Shown: positions 1 to 11,332 of the stretch, piece after piece
Layout of the letters: every line of letters starts with the position of its first letter
Position numbering within the stretch: the first letter of the stretch is position 1
Origin: Glaciihabitans arcticus
GTDB lineage: Bacteria > Actinomycetota > Actinomycetes > Actinomycetales > Microbacteriaceae
Direction: 5' to 3'
DNA length: 64,000 bases
Assembly (NCBI RefSeq): GCF_004310685.1
Contig: NZ_SISG01000001.1
Location: 496,001-560,000 of the forward strand
Notes under the pieces: model-generated
What the model saw: the letters and a program-made list of their open reading frames with translations, nothing else
Databases searched by the model: none
Told to the model about the DNA's origin: nothing
Made by a program: the position numbers and the translations under genes

Positions 1-1
1 C

Positions 2-694
2 GCCTTCGAGACCGGCCAGTCGCAGTACTTCAACCTCGCCTCGCTCATCACCGCGCTGCTCATCGGCGCGTGCATCGGCTTCCTGCCGCTCAACTTCCAT
101 CCGGCGAAGATGTTCATGGGCGACGCGGGCGCTCTGCTCGTCGGCCTGCTCATGGCTGTCTCCGCCATCTCGGTCACCGGCGATGTCGACCCCGCGTTCC
201 TCGACCGCCCCGACGTGTTCAGCGCGTCGCTGCTGCCCGCGTTCATCCCGATCCTGCTGCCGTTCGCGGTGCTCGTCGTGCCGTTACTCGATTTCGGCCT
301 CGCCGTCATCCGGCGCCTGCGGGCAGGCAAATCGCCGTTCGCCGCCGACCGGCTGCACCTGCACCACCGCCTGATGGACATGGGCCACAGCCACCTGCAG
401 TCGGTGCTCATCTTCTACGCCTGGACCGCTGTCGTCGCCCTCGGCTGCCTGTCGTTTATGTTCGTGCCCGCCGTCTGGGCCATCAGCCTCACGCTCGTCG
501 GGGTCGTGGCCTGTGCCGTCGTCACCTTCGGGCCGCTGCGCCGTGGTGGCAAGCCGCGTCCGATCGATGGACTGACGGATGAAGCGATCACCGAGCTCGC
601 CGAGGAGAAGTCGTCCGCGGTCGAGCTCGACGCCGTGGACAGCACCCTGGATTCCCCGAACACCACCCCCGCCCCGAAAGGCACAGCATCATGA
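2..694 (+). CDS. WecA/MraY-family polyprenyl-phosphate GlcNAc-1-phosphate transferase, C-terminal part (5' truncated by window)
   Basis: The reading frame is open from base 2, so the start lies outside the window. The visible part is a multi-spanning membrane protein with the FMGDAG motif (about residues 37-42 of the fragment) and an HLHHRL motif, which are the metal/substrate-binding signatures of the WecA branch of the MraY superfamily. Such enzymes transfer GlcNAc-1-phosphate from UDP-GlcNAc to a polyprenyl phosphate at the inner face of the membrane, starting cell-wall linker or polysaccharide synthesis. The last 60 or so residues are an acidic, soluble tail. The stop overlaps the next start (ATGA at 691-694). 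In mycobacteria the homologue rfe also sits just upstream of the ATP synthase genes, which supports the call. Confidence 0.85.
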   Translation, partial: AFETGQSQYFNLASLITALLIGACIGFLPLNFHPAKMFMGDAGALLVGLLMAVSAISVTGDVDPAFLDRPDVFSASLLPAFIPILLPFAVLVVPLLDFGLAVIRRLRAGKSPFAADRLHLHHRLMDMGHSHLQSVLIFYAWTAVVALGCLSFMFVPAVWAISLTLVGVVACAVVTFGPLRRGGKPRPIDGLTDEAITELAEEKSSAVELDAVDSTLDSPNTTPAPKGTAS

Positions 695-1146
695 TGTCGT
701 CCCCCGTTCTGTCGCGCGCTCTCAAGTACGGGGGAGTGCTCACCCTGTTCATCGCCCTGGCGGGCTCGCTCGTCGGATCCCTCGTGGCCGGAACCCCCGG
801 CCTGGTCAGCGCTCTCGTCGGGGCGGGCCTGACGGCATTCTTTATGGGGCTCACCGCCGCGAGCATCCTTCTGGCAGGCCGCCTCGCGAAGGACGAGGAT
901 TCGAGCGCTCTGTTCTTCGGCGTGGTGCTCGGAGCCTGGTTGCTCAAGTTCGTGGTCTTCATCACCATCCTCGTGCTGCTGCGCAACCAGCCGTTCATCG
1001 ACCCCATCGTGATGTTCGTCTCGATCCTCGCCGCGGTGATCGGGAGCCTGACCGTGGATGTTCTCGCCTTTGTGCGCGCTCGCGAGCCGTATGTCGGCGA
1101 AATCACCCTGCCGGGTCCGCAATCCAGCCGCTCAGACCACCCCTGA
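691..1146 (+). CDS. Small AtpI-like membrane protein upstream of ATP synthase
   Basis: A 151-residue protein with about four hydrophobic segments (roughly residues 13-33, 38-64, 75-97 and 103-123) and a short hydrophilic tail. It overlaps the preceding transferase by the four bases ATGA, so the two are probably translationally coupled; a second ATG follows directly at 694. Its position immediately before atpB matches the small membrane protein (AtpI / Rv1303-like) found at the head of many ATP synthase operons, which in other bacteria helps c-ring assembly. Sequence similarity to classical AtpI is weak by eye, so the function rests mainly on position. Confidence 0.65.
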   Translation: MMSSPVLSRALKYGGVLTLFIALAGSLVGSLVAGTPGLVSALVGAGLTAFFMGLTAASILLAGRLAKDEDSSALFFGVVLGAWLLKFVVFITILVLLRNQPFIDPIVMFVSILAAVIGSLTVDVLAFVRAREPYVGEITLPGPQSSRSDHP

Positions 1147-1177
1147 GGTACAAAGGTCGGCCTAACTCTTGATAGGG

Positions 1178-1206
1178 TTGACCTGCACAACACCCCCAGT
1201 TTTCAT
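1178..1206 (+). promoter_or_regulatory. Candidate sigma70-type promoter of the atp operon
   Basis: TTGACC at 1178-1183 and TTTCAT at 1201-1206 are separated by 17 bases, within the 86-base gap between the small membrane protein and atpB. The -35 matches the consensus at five of six positions and the -10 at four of six. This is the only good promoter-like pair in the gap. Confidence 0.4.
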
Positions 1207-1232
1207 CGCCGCGTGTTCCCCACGCCCCGATC

Positions 1233-2075
1233 TTGGAGATCGCGCTGCTACACCACGCTTTCGGCCTGCTTCTCCCTTTCGCCACTGACGACGAGTCCGG
1301 CGAAGGGGGATTCCACGGTCCCTCACTAGAAGAATTCACGCCCCCGTCGCTGTTCGGAATTCTCGAAGGTACGCCGCTCGAGATCAACCGCCTCATGCTG
1401 ATCAGGTTCCTGGTCGTCGTCGTGATCGTGCTGCTGTTCTGGCTCGCCACCCGCAACATGCGTGTCGTTCCCGGTCGCGGCCAGTCTGTGCTCGAGATGG
1501 CCATCGACTTCGTGCGCGTGAACGTGGTCGAGCAGGCACTCGGCAAGAAGGATGGCGCCCGCTACGCGGGGCTGCTCATCAGCATGTTTTTCTTCATCAC
1601 ATTCATGAATATCACCGGCGTGATACCCGGCCTCAACCTGGCCGGCACCTCCGTCATCGGTATGCCGATCGTGCTCGCGCTCGTGTCCTACGGAGCCTTC
1701 CTCTACGCGGGAATCAAGAAGCACCCGGGCACCTTCTTCAAGTCCTCGCTCTTCCCGCCGAACGTTCCCTGGTACCTGTACCTGATCGTGACGCCGATCG
1801 AGTTCCTCTCGACCTTCATCCTGCGCCCGGTCACGCTCGCCATTCGTCTTCTGATGAACATGGTCGCCGGCCACATGCTGCTCGTGCTGTGCTTCTCGGC
1901 CACCTCGTTCTTCCTCTTCACCGCTGGCGGCATCTTCGGCTTCTTCAGCATCGGAACCCTCGCCTTCGGCTTCGCCTTCACGATCTTCGAGATTCTCGTC
2001 GCCGTGCTGCAGGCTTACGTCTTCACATTTCTCACCGCAACCTACATCCAGCTCGCGCTGGCTGAAGAGCACTAA
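1233..2075 (+). CDS. atpB: ATP synthase Fo subunit a
   Basis: Membrane subunit a (280 residues) that forms the proton half-channels beside the c-ring. Several hydrophobic helices are visible, and the essential arginine lies in LAIRLLMNM at about residue 205. The start is uncertain: TTG at 1233 gives the usual length but has no convincing ribosome binding site, and no ATG or GTG lies in frame between it and the candidate promoter. It is followed at 47 bases by atpE, and the order atpB-E-F-H-A-G-D-C is the standard bacterial operon. Confidence 0.95.
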   Translation: MEIALLHHAFGLLLPFATDDESGEGGFHGPSLEEFTPPSLFGILEGTPLEINRLMLIRFLVVVVIVLLFWLATRNMRVVPGRGQSVLEMAIDFVRVNVVEQALGKKDGARYAGLLISMFFFITFMNITGVIPGLNLAGTSVIGMPIVLALVSYGAFLYAGIKKHPGTFFKSSLFPPNVPWYLYLIVTPIEFLSTFILRPVTLAIRLLMNMVAGHMLLVLCFSATSFFLFTAGGIFGFFSIGTLAFGFAFTIFEILVAVLQAYVFTFLTATYIQLALAEEH

Positions 2076-2121
2076 TCCGACTCGGCATCCGCCAGTCGAC
2101 CATCACGGAAGGAACCCACAC

Positions 2122-2358
2122 GTGGACCCCATTACGACAGTTGCTGAACTCACCGGCAACATCGCACCCCTCGCATTCGGCGTCGCAACCATCGGCCCCG
2201 CGATCGGCGTAGGCCTGGTCGTCGGAAAGACCGTCGAGTCGGTCGCCCGCCAGCCCGAACTGCAGGGTCGCCTCACCGGCCTGATGTTCCTCGGTATTGC
2301 ATTCACCGAGGCGCTCGCGTTCATCGCCATCGCCGTCGCGTTCATCCCGTTCCCGTAA
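2122..2358 (+). CDS. atpE: ATP synthase Fo subunit c
   Basis: The rotor-ring subunit, 78 residues, starting at GTG with a GGAAGG-type ribosome binding site upstream. Two transmembrane helices flank the conserved polar loop ARQPE (residues 42-46), and the proton-carrying carboxylate is Glu63 in the second helix (FTEALAF). The residues of a sodium-type site are not evident, so proton coupling is expected. Its glycine-rich first helix (AFGVATIGPAIGVG) is typical. Actinobacterial subunit c is the target of diarylquinoline drugs. Confidence 0.97.
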   Translation: MDPITTVAELTGNIAPLAFGVATIGPAIGVGLVVGKTVESVARQPELQGRLTGLMFLGIAFTEALAFIAIAVAFIPFP

Positions 2359-2385
2359 GCACCCCACAGAAATTAGGAGGCAGGA

Positions 2386-2943
2386 ATGCTTAACGCAATC
2401 CTGATCGCCGCTGCGGAGACCGAAGCGGTCAACCCGCTGCTCCCCGCCAGCTACGACATCCTGTGGTCGGCGGTGTGCTTCGTCGTCATCGTCGGTTTCT
2501 TCATCTGGAAGGTGCTGCCGAACGTCAACAAGACGCTCGACGCCCGTGCCGACCTCATCGAGGGTGGCATCAAGAAGGCCGAGAACGCCCAGGCCGAGGC
2601 CGACGCTGCTCTCGAGGAGTACAAGAAGCAGCTCGCCGACGCGCGTGCCGAGGCCGCGAAGATTCGCGAGCAGGCACGTCTCGACGGAACAGCGATCCTC
2701 AACGAGCTCAAGGAGCAGGCCACGGTCGACTCCGCTCGCATCGTCGCCAACGCACAGGCCCAGATCGAGGCGGAGCGCCAGAGCGTTGTCGTCTCGCTGC
2801 GTGCCGAGGTCGGATCGCTCGCGATCGACCTCGCCTCCGGTGTCATCGGTGAGAGCCTCACCGACGACAAGAAGGCTGCGGGCATCGTGGACCGGTTCCT
2901 CGCGGAGCTGGAAGCCGACGAGAAGGCTAAGGCGGCCAAGTAG
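2386..2943 (+). CDS. atpF: ATP synthase Fo subunit b
   Basis: Peripheral stalk subunit of 185 residues, with one membrane helix (about residues 25-43) followed by a long charged, heptad-like helix that connects Fo to the delta subunit on F1. A strong ribosome binding site (AGGAGG) lies seven bases before the ATG. The stop overlaps the GTG start of atpH by one base (TAGTG), implying coupled translation. There is no b-delta fusion of the mycobacterial kind. Confidence 0.96.
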   Translation: MLNAILIAAAETEAVNPLLPASYDILWSAVCFVVIVGFFIWKVLPNVNKTLDARADLIEGGIKKAENAQAEADAALEEYKKQLADARAEAAKIREQARLDGTAILNELKEQATVDSARIVANAQAQIEAERQSVVVSLRAEVGSLAIDLASGVIGESLTDDKKAAGIVDRFLAELEADEKAKAAK

Positions 2944-3734
2944 TGGGATCGGCAACGAGAGAAGCACTCTCCGCATCGCGCTCGGCTCTTGCCACGCTCG
3001 GTACGAAGGGCGGACTGGCCGTGGGCCAGGAGCTGCTGGCCGCGGGTCGCGTCATCGGCGATTCCGCACCCCTGCGTGCGGCTCTCGCCGACCCGTCCGC
3101 ACCCGCGGACGCGAAGAAGTCGATCATCACCAACGTCTTCTCGACGCTCAGCACGGGCGCTCGCGACCTGCTGTCCACGGTCGCGGAGAACCGCTGGTCG
3201 AATGACGACGACCTGCTCGCCGGCATCGAGGAGCTCGGTTTCCGTGTTCTCGCCTCGTCCGCGGGCACTGCGCCCATCGAGGCGGAGCTGTTCACCTTCG
3301 GCACCGCGGTGAGCTCGGACCCCGAGCTCGAACTCGCCGTCAGCAGCAAACTCGGCTCGAACGCGGCGAAGGTCGCGCTCGTCGAGACCCTGCTCGGTTC
3401 CAAGGCGAGCGCGCAGACGATCGCGATCGTCGGTCACCTCGTGCAGCAGCCGAGAGGCCGCCGCATCGCCGAGCTGCTGAGCACAGCGGCATCCATCGTC
3501 GCAGACCAGTCCGGACTCAGCATCGCCACGGTCACCACCGCGACGAAGCTCGACGCCGCTCAGCTCGACCGTCTCGGCAAGGGGCTCGCCAAGAGCTACG
3601 GCCGTGAGCTGCGCATCAACCAGGTCGTCGACCCCACCCTCCTCGGTGGAGTGCGCGTGCAGATCGGTGACGACATCATCGACGGCAGCGTCGCTTCGCG
3701 ACTCAAAGAACTTCGACTTCAGCTCGCTGGCTAG
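2943..3734 (+). CDS. atpH: ATP synthase F1 subunit delta
   Basis: Subunit delta (OSCP-like), 263 residues, which is longer than the roughly 180 residues of E. coli delta but usual for actinobacteria. It links the top of the F1 alpha3beta3 head to the b stalk. The C-terminal part (from about residue 160) has the conserved region with [20 protein letters not shown]. It starts at GTG overlapping the atpF stop by one base. Confidence 0.94.
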   Translation: MGSATREALSASRSALATLGTKGGLAVGQELLAAGRVIGDSAPLRAALADPSAPADAKKSIITNVFSTLSTGARDLLSTVAENRWSNDDDLLAGIEELGFRVLASSAGTAPIEAELFTFGTAVSSDPELELAVSSKLGSNAAKVALVETLLGSKASAQTIAIVGHLVQQPRGRRIAELLSTAASIVADQSGLSIATVTTATKLDAAQLDRLGKGLAKSYGRELRINQVVDPTLLGGVRVQIGDDIIDGSVASRLKELRLQLAG

Positions 3735-3778
3735 CGCGCGAAGTCCTTACCAGCAGACTTTCCACGAAAGAGGAACAA

Positions 3779-5416
3779 ATGGCAGAACTCACCATCAGCC
3801 CCGCTGAGATCAGCGCGGCGCTGAAAGACTTCGTCAAGGCGTACGAGCCCGGAAAGGCCTCGAAGACCGAGGTCGGTTACGTGACGGATGCCGCAGACGG
3901 CATCGCGCACGTCGAGGGCCTCCCGGGCGTGATGGCCAACGAGCTCATCAAGTTCGCCGACGGCACCCTCGGACTCGCGCAGAACCTCGACGAGAACGAG
4001 ATCGGTGTTGTCGTCCTCGGTGAGTTCAGCGGAATCGTCGCCGGTATGGAGGTCACCCGCACGGGTGAGGTCCTCTCCGTGCCCGTCGGCGACGGCTACC
4101 TCGGTCGCGTCGTCGACCCGCTCGGCGCCCCGATCGACGGCCTCGGCGAGATCGTCTCCGAGGGCCGCCGCGCCCTCGAGCTCCAGGCTCCCGGCGTTAT
4201 GTCGCGCAAGTCGGTGCACGAGCCCATGCAGACCGGTATCAAGGCCATCGACGCCATGATCCCGATCGGTCGCGGCCAGCGCCAGCTGATCATCGGTGAC
4301 CGCCAGACGGGTAAGACCGCCATCGCGATCGACACGATCATCAACCAGAAGGCCAACTGGGATTCGGGCGACGTGAACAAGCAGGTTCGCTGCATCTACG
4401 TCGCCATCGGCCAGAAGGGCTCCACGATCGCCGCCGTCAAGGGCGCGCTCGAAGACGCCGGAGCACTCGAGTACACGACCATCGTCGCCTCGCCCGCCTC
4501 TGACCCCGCAGGCTTCAAGTACCTCGCCCCCTACACCGGTTCGGCCATCGGCCAGCACTGGATGTACGGCGGCAAGCACGTTCTCATCATCTTCGATGAC
4601 CTGTCCAAGCAGGCAGAGGCCTACCGCGCGGTATCCCTGCTACTGCGTCGCCCGCCGGGACGCGAGGCGTACCCCGGTGACGTGTTCTACCTGCACTCGC
4701 GTCTGCTCGAGCGTTGCGCCAAGCTGTCCGACGAGCTGGGCGCCGGCTCGATGACCGGTCTTCCGATCATCGAGACCAAGGCGAACGACGTCTCGGCGTA
4801 CATCCCGACCAACGTGATCTCGATCACCGACGGCCAGATCTTCCTGCAGTCCGACCTCTTCAACGCCAACCAGCGCCCGGCGGTCGACGTGGGTATCTCG
4901 GTCTCGCGTGTTGGTGGCGACGCCCAGGTGAAGTCGATCAAGAAGGTCTCCGGAACCCTGAAGCTCGAACTGGCCCAGTACCGTTCGCTGGAGGCATTCG
5001 CGATGTTCGCATCCGACCTCGACGCGACCAGCCGCCGCCAGCTTGCTCGCGGTGCACGCCTCACCGAGCTGCTGCGCCAGCCGCAGTACTCGCCGATGCC
5101 CGTCGAGAAGCAGGTCGTCTCGATCTGGGCCGGTACCAACGGCAAGCTCGACGAGGTTCCGGTTCAGGATGTGCTGCGGTTCGAGACCGAGCTGCACGAC
5201 TACCTGGCCCGTAACACGAAGGTCCTCGACACCCTGCGCGACACGAATGTTCTGGATGACGACACCGCGAAGGCACTCGATGCCGGCGTCGACCAGTTTA
5301 AGCTCGAGTTCCAGACCGGTGAGGGCAAGCCGCTGGCTTCCGTCGGCTCCGAGCAGTTCGAGGAACTGCCGGCCGAGGACGTCAACCAGGAAAAGATCGT
5401 CAAAGGCAAGCGCTAA
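3779..5416 (+). CDS. atpA: ATP synthase F1 subunit alpha
   Basis: The 545-residue non-catalytic nucleotide-binding subunit of F1. The Walker A sequence GDRQTGKT is at residues 173-180 and the family signature [14 protein letters not shown] follows near residue 365. The C-terminal 30-40 residues are charged and extended relative to E. coli, as in other actinobacteria. The gene starts at ATG after GAAAGAGGAAC, 44 bases downstream of atpH. Confidence 0.98.
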   Translation: MAELTISPAEISAALKDFVKAYEPGKASKTEVGYVTDAADGIAHVEGLPGVMANELIKFADGTLGLAQNLDENEIGVVVLGEFSGIVAGMEVTRTGEVLSVPVGDGYLGRVVDPLGAPIDGLGEIVSEGRRALELQAPGVMSRKSVHEPMQTGIKAIDAMIPIGRGQRQLIIGDRQTGKTAIAIDTIINQKANWDSGDVNKQVRCIYVAIGQKGSTIAAVKGALEDAGALEYTTIVASPASDPAGFKYLAPYTGSAIGQHWMYGGKHVLIIFDDLSKQAEAYRAVSLLLRRPPGREAYPGDVFYLHSRLLERCAKLSDELGAGSMTGLPIIETKANDVSAYIPTNVISITDGQIFLQSDLFNANQRPAVDVGISVSRVGGDAQVKSIKKVSGTLKLELAQYRSLEAFAMFASDLDATSRRQLARGARLTELLRQPQYSPMPVEKQVVSIWAGTNGKLDEVPVQDVLRFETELHDYLARNTKVLDTLRDTNVLDDDTAKALDAGVDQFKLEFQTGEGKPLASVGSEQFEELPAEDVNQEKIVKGKR

Positions 5417-5462
5417 GCGCTCCCTCGACATCACACACTCGTAAAGACACAGGAAGAGAAAC

Positions 5463-7860
<2,398 letters not shown>

Positions 7861-7862
7861 CC

Positions 7863-8132
7863 ATGGCCGACGCTTCAGCGCTTACGGTGAGTGTCGTCTC
7901 GGCCGACCACGAGGTGTGGTCCGGCCAGGCGAAGCAGATCATCGCACGCACCACAGAGGGCGAGATCGGCATCCTGCCCGGTCACGAACCGATCCTCGCC
8001 ATTCTCGGCGCGGGTGAAGTTCGGGTCACGGGCACGGATGGCGTGGTCATCACGGCGAACGCCACCGACGGTTTCCTCTCGGTCGAGCACGACACCGTGA
8101 CGATCGTGGCCCGCAACGCAGAACTGGTCTAG
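7863..8132 (+). CDS. atpC: ATP synthase F1 subunit epsilon
   Basis: Subunit epsilon of 89 residues. It contains the N-terminal beta-sandwich (LTVSVVSADHEVWSG ... GEIGILPGHEPILAILG ... DGFLSVEHDTVTIVA) and lacks most of the C-terminal helical hairpin found in the 130-140-residue epsilon subunits. The ATG at 7863 (CCATGG), two bases after the atpD stop, matches the family N-terminus; an upstream in-frame start at 7830 would overlap atpD and add 11 unrelated residues. A short epsilon suggests that inhibition by its C-terminal helices is reduced. Confidence 0.94.
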   Translation: MADASALTVSVVSADHEVWSGQAKQIIARTTEGEIGILPGHEPILAILGAGEVRVTGTDGVVITANATDGFLSVEHDTVTIVARNAELV

Positions 8133-8136
8133 GTAG

Positions 8137-8658
8137 ATGCTCGTTGCGATGGCGGGTCTTCCCGGCACCGGGAAGAGCACTATTGCCGAACTCGTGGGCG
8201 CCCGGCTGCACAAGCCGGTCGTCTCTGTCGACCCCATCGAGTCGTCGATCCTGCGCGCGGGCATCGACGGCGACCAGCCGACCGGCCTCGCCGCGTACCT
8301 GGTGGCCGAGACGCTCGCCGAGTCGATCATCCGATCCGGCCGTGGTCTCATCGTCGACGCCGTGAACGCCGTGCTGCCCGCTCGCGAGCAGTGGGTAAAC
8401 CTGGCGAACTCGCTCGACGAGCCGCTCAAGTTCATCGAGGTCATCTGCTCCGACGTGGAGTTGCACAAGTCGCGACTGGCCGCCCGCAACCGCGAGCTGC
8501 CGCACATGGACGAGCCGACCTGGCACGCCGTGGAGCAGAGCCTCGACGAGTACGCGGAATGGACCGGCCCCAGTGCCCTCGTGCCGCGCCTCGTATTGGA
8601 TTCCGTCGAGCCGCTCGGCGTGAACGTCGAGCAGGCGCTCGCGTTCCTCGCCGAGTAG
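8137..8658 (+). CDS. P-loop kinase-like protein (AAA_33 / zeta-like nucleotide or small-molecule kinase)
   Basis: A 173-residue soluble protein beginning with a Walker A motif GLPGTGKST at residues 7-15, followed by a VSVDPIESSI strand-helix that is typical of small-molecule kinases, a Walker B-like strand (GLIVDAVNA) and a basic LID-like segment (HKSRLAARNRELPHMDEP). No close enzyme family can be named. It starts four bases after the atpC stop behind GGTAG, so it is probably the last gene of the ATP synthase transcript. It could phosphorylate an antibiotic, sugar or nucleotide-like substrate; the sequence alone does not decide. Confidence 0.7.
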   Translation: MLVAMAGLPGTGKSTIAELVGARLHKPVVSVDPIESSILRAGIDGDQPTGLAAYLVAETLAESIIRSGRGLIVDAVNAVLPAREQWVNLANSLDEPLKFIEVICSDVELHKSRLAARNRELPHMDEPTWHAVEQSLDEYAEWTGPSALVPRLVLDSVEPLGVNVEQALAFLAE

Positions 8659-8673
8659 CCGAGCACCGCCGCA

Positions 8674-9420
8674 GTGCTGGTTCTGCTTCCCCCGTCCGAG
8701 ACGAAGCGTGACGGTGGGGACGAGGGTTCGTCCCTGGACCTCGCCGCGCTCTCCTTCCCGCAGCTGACCGCCGCGCGCAAGCCGGTGCTGAGCGCCGTGA
8801 AGTCGCTTTCCCGCAACCTGTCCGAGGCGTCAGCCGCACTTGGCCTGAGCGCCGCGCAGCGTTTCGAGATCGACCGCAATCGCGCGATCTCGAAGTCGCC
8901 GACCATGCCGGTGATGGACCGGTTCACCGGGGTGCTCTACGACGGTCTCGCCGCCACCGAACTCGAGGACGCGCCCCGCGAATGGCTCGCGAACCACGTG
9001 GTGGTGCACTCGGCGCTGTTCGGGTTGTTGCGCGCGGGCGACCGCATCCCGGCATATCGCCTGTCGCATGATTCGCGTCTCGCCGGCCTGCCCCTCAAGC
9101 GGCACTGGTCGTCGAGCATTGCTGCGGCTCTCGAGGCGCACGACGGGCTTATTCTCGACCTGCGCTCGGAGTCGTACGCGAGCCTCGGCCCGGCGCCCGT
9201 CCGTGAGAACAGCGTCTACCTGCGCGTCGTCACCGAGGGCCCCGACGGCACGAAGCGTGCGCTCAATCACTTCAATAAGAAGGGCAAGGGCGAGTTCGTG
9301 CGTGCCCTCGCCCTGTCGGGCCTTTTTCACGAGGATGTCCCGTCCCTGCTGTCCTGGGCCGACACCCGAGGCATCCGGCTCGCCGCCGGCGCTCCCGGCG
9401 AGCTCGAGCTCACCGTTTAG
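8674..9420 (+). CDS. yaaA: YaaA / DUF328 peroxide-stress family protein
   Basis: A 248-residue protein starting MLVLLPPSETK, the hallmark N-terminus of the YaaA (DUF328) family. In E. coli YaaA limits DNA and protein oxidation during hydrogen peroxide stress by lowering free iron. Further family features visible are the region around YDGLAATELEDAP and the C-terminal NHFNKKGKGEFVRALALSG. The GTG start at 8674 gives the canonical N-terminus; no clear ribosome binding site precedes it. It lies 15 bases after the kinase-like gene and may belong to the same transcript. Confidence 0.88.
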   Translation: MLVLLPPSETKRDGGDEGSSLDLAALSFPQLTAARKPVLSAVKSLSRNLSEASAALGLSAAQRFEIDRNRAISKSPTMPVMDRFTGVLYDGLAATELEDAPREWLANHVVVHSALFGLLRAGDRIPAYRLSHDSRLAGLPLKRHWSSSIAAALEAHDGLILDLRSESYASLGPAPVRENSVYLRVVTEGPDGTKRALNHFNKKGKGEFVRALALSGLFHEDVPSLLSWADTRGIRLAAGAPGELELTV

Positions 9421-9459
9421 CAGTCCCACCCACGCAGCACACACCAGATCGGATCTGCC

Positions 9460-10041
9460 ATGAACGACTACGACTACGACGGGTACGAATCCGACTATTC
9501 GGGACCGGTCGGCGCGATGCTCGGGATCTTCCTGGTCGTCTACCTGGTGGCCCTGGCCGTTTCCTTTGCAGTCGCCTATGTGGCGACCGGCATCAGCCTC
9601 GGCGCCCTGTTCCGCAAGACCGGTGTGGAGCAGTGGAAGGCCTGGGTGCCGATCTACAGCACCCACGAGTGGCTGCGGCTGGGCGGCCAGAACGGCAACT
9701 GGGCCTGGTTCTCCCTCATCGGGGCGGGCATCGTGCCGTCGATCTTCCTGTTCATCGGCATGCACTCGACCGGCAAAGCGTTCCGCAAGGACACCGGCTT
9801 TCTGATCCTCGGCATCCTGCTGCCGATCGTCTGGATCTGCATCCTCGGCTTTGGTAGGGACCGCTACGAGCCGGAGCTCATCGCGCAGGCCGGCCTGTGC
9901 CCGCCGTACATCGGTCACGGCGCGGTACCCGAGGCGGCGTACACGCAGCCGCAGTATCCGGCGCCCGCGCAGCAACAGCCCGCGCAGCCAGCACCACCCA
10001 CGCAGCCGGCGGCGCCCACCGCGCCTCCGGCCCAGGACTAG
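9460..10041 (+). CDS. Membrane protein with Pro/Gln-rich tail (DUF5684-like)
   Basis: A 193-residue protein with an acidic Tyr-rich start (NDYDYDGYESDYSG), a first membrane helix at about residues 14-38, and further hydrophobic segments at 83-102 and 107-130. Between them lies the WKAWVPIYSTHEWLRLGG segment that characterises a family of small membrane proteins of unknown function sometimes found beside signal peptidases. The last 45 residues are a low-complexity tail of Pro, Ala and Gln. It points towards the tag gene, with a gap of 16 bases. Confidence 0.65.
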   Translation: MNDYDYDGYESDYSGPVGAMLGIFLVVYLVALAVSFAVAYVATGISLGALFRKTGVEQWKAWVPIYSTHEWLRLGGQNGNWAWFSLIGAGIVPSIFLFIGMHSTGKAFRKDTGFLILGILLPIVWICILGFGRDRYEPELIAQAGLCPPYIGHGAVPEAAYTQPQYPAPAQQQPAQPAPPTQPAAPTAPPAQD

Positions 10042-10057
10042 TCCGCGTGCGGCACCG

Positions 10058-10687
10058 CTAGCCCAGCTCCCACGGCGGCGGCTTCCAGCAGTTGGCGGAG
10101 TGGTCGTCGACCATTCCCGAGGACTGCATCAGGGCGTACAGCGTCGTTGGCCCGACGAAGCGATAGCCGAGTGTGCGCAGGGCCGTGCTCATCGCCGTCG
10201 ATTCGGCGGTGACCGCGGGCGCCTGGGCATAGGTCGTGGGTCGAATTGTGCGCCGTGACGGCGCGAAGCTCCAGAGGAGTTCGTCGAGGGCGCCAGGGTG
10301 GTCCCGCACCAGCTCGAGCGTGATGGCGGCGTTGGAGATGGTGGCGAGGATCTTGGCGCGGTTGCGGATGATGCCGACGTCGAGCATCAGCCGCTCGACG
10401 TCATGCTCAGTCATGGCGGCGATCGCCTCGATATCGAAGTCATGGAAAGCCGCGCGGAAGCCGGGGCGGCGCTTGAGGATGGTGATCCAGGAGAGGCCCG
10501 ACTGGAAGCCCTCGAGCGACAGCTTCTCGAACAGTGACCGGTCGCCGTGCAGCGGAGTGCCCCACTCTTCATCGTGGTAGCGGAGGTATTCCGGATCGCT
10601 GCCGCCCGCCCACGCGCAACGCGCGCGCCCGTCGGCGCCGGTGACGACGCCGGGAGCGCTCTGGACCGCAGGAGTGTCGATGACCAT
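10058..10687 (-). CDS. tag: DNA-3-methyladenine glycosylase I
   Basis: A base-excision repair enzyme that removes 3-methyladenine from alkylated DNA. The 209-residue protein shows the zinc ligands of the Tag family: Cys24 in RCAW, His38 in YHDEEWG, and His196 plus Cys200 in DDHSANCW. The catalytic region LEGFQSGLSWITIL is intact. It lies 18 bases downstream of ogt on the same strand, so glycosylase and alkyltransferase are probably co-transcribed as a DNA-alkylation repair pair. An N-terminal extension of about 20 residues precedes the usual family start. Confidence 0.95.
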   Translation of the reverse strand: MVIDTPAVQSAPGVVTGADGRARCAWAGGSDPEYLRYHDEEWGTPLHGDRSLFEKLSLEGFQSGLSWITILKRRPGFRAAFHDFDIEAIAAMTEHDVERLMLDVGIIRNRAKILATISNAAITLELVRDHPGALDELLWSFAPSRRTIRPTTYAQAPAVTAESTAMSTALRTLGYRFVGPTTLYALMQSSGMVDDHSANCWKPPPWELG

Positions 10688-10705
10688 GGTTAGACCTTGT
10701 GCCCG

Positions 10706-11221
10706 TCAAACACGGTGCTCGATGCCCTCATGATCGAGCAGCCACACCTTGGTCGGGATGCCGTTGCCCCCGCTGTACCCGGTGATGCGATTGTTCGAGG
10801 CGAGGATGCGATGGCACGGCACGATGATCGGGATCGGATTCGCCCCGACGGCCCCACCCACGGCACGACCCGCGGTGGGCCGTCCGGTCGCGAAGCCGAC
10901 GCTGCCGTAGGAGGCGACCTCGCCGAACTCGAGTTCGCGCAGCTGCTGCCACACGGCCTGCTGGAATGCCGTGCCGACGAGGGTCACGGGCAGGTCGAAG
11001 TCGTGGCGCTCGCCCGCGAAATATTCGCGCAGCTGCACGGCCGCGGCCTCGAGCACGGGGCTCGTATTCTCGGGCAGGTCGTCGTGGGGCAGGGTGCCGT
11101 CGCGCTCGATGGAGAGCGAGATGATGGAGGTCTGGTTGGCGAGTACCTCGATGCGCCCGATCGGGCTGTCGACGCGGATGAGGTGCGCCGGCGCTGCTGT
11201 GGTGATGGTTCGAGTGGACAT
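10706..11221 (-). CDS. ogt: Methylated-DNA--protein-cysteine methyltransferase
   Basis: Suicide repair protein of 171 residues that moves methyl groups from O6-methylguanine to its active Cys136 in the motif PCHRI. The HTH region (FGEVASYGSVG) and the conserved Asn-Arg-Ile-Thr-Gly-Tyr-Ser-Gly-Gly stretch after the active site are present. The ATG lies seven bases after a TACAGT hexamer, which suggests a leaderless mRNA. It is followed by tag. Confidence 0.95.
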   Translation of the reverse strand: MSTRTITTAAPAHLIRVDSPIGRIEVLANQTSIISLSIERDGTLPHDDLPENTSPVLEAAAVQLREYFAGERHDFDLPVTLVGTAFQQAVWQQLRELEFGEVASYGSVGFATGRPTAGRAVGGAVGANPIPIIVPCHRILASNNRITGYSGGNGIPTKVWLLDHEGIEHRV

Positions 11222-11228
11222 AGCTAGA

Positions 11229-11234
11229 ACTGTA
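11229..11234 (-). promoter_or_regulatory. Candidate -10 (TACAGT) of leaderless ogt-tag transcript
   Basis: TACAGT on the minus strand ends seven bases before the ogt ATG, the spacing expected for transcription starting at the A of the start codon. No convincing -35 is visible. Confidence 0.45.
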
Positions 11235-11320
11235 GCCGCGACCCACGACCGCCCTCTGGCACTTTTCGGACATCGGGGGAGAGCGCCCCGTCCAAGGGAA
11301 ATGTGAAGGACAAGACGGCC

Positions 11321-11326
11321 TACGAT
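11321..11326 (+). promoter_or_regulatory. Candidate -10 (TACGAT) of leaderless aldo/keto reductase gene
   Basis: TACGAT ends six bases before the ATG at 11333, which matches the TANNNT-N6-ATG arrangement of leaderless actinobacterial genes. This spacing supports the start at 11333 rather than the in-frame GTG at 11303. Confidence 0.5.
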
Positions 11327-11332
11327 CGAAGA

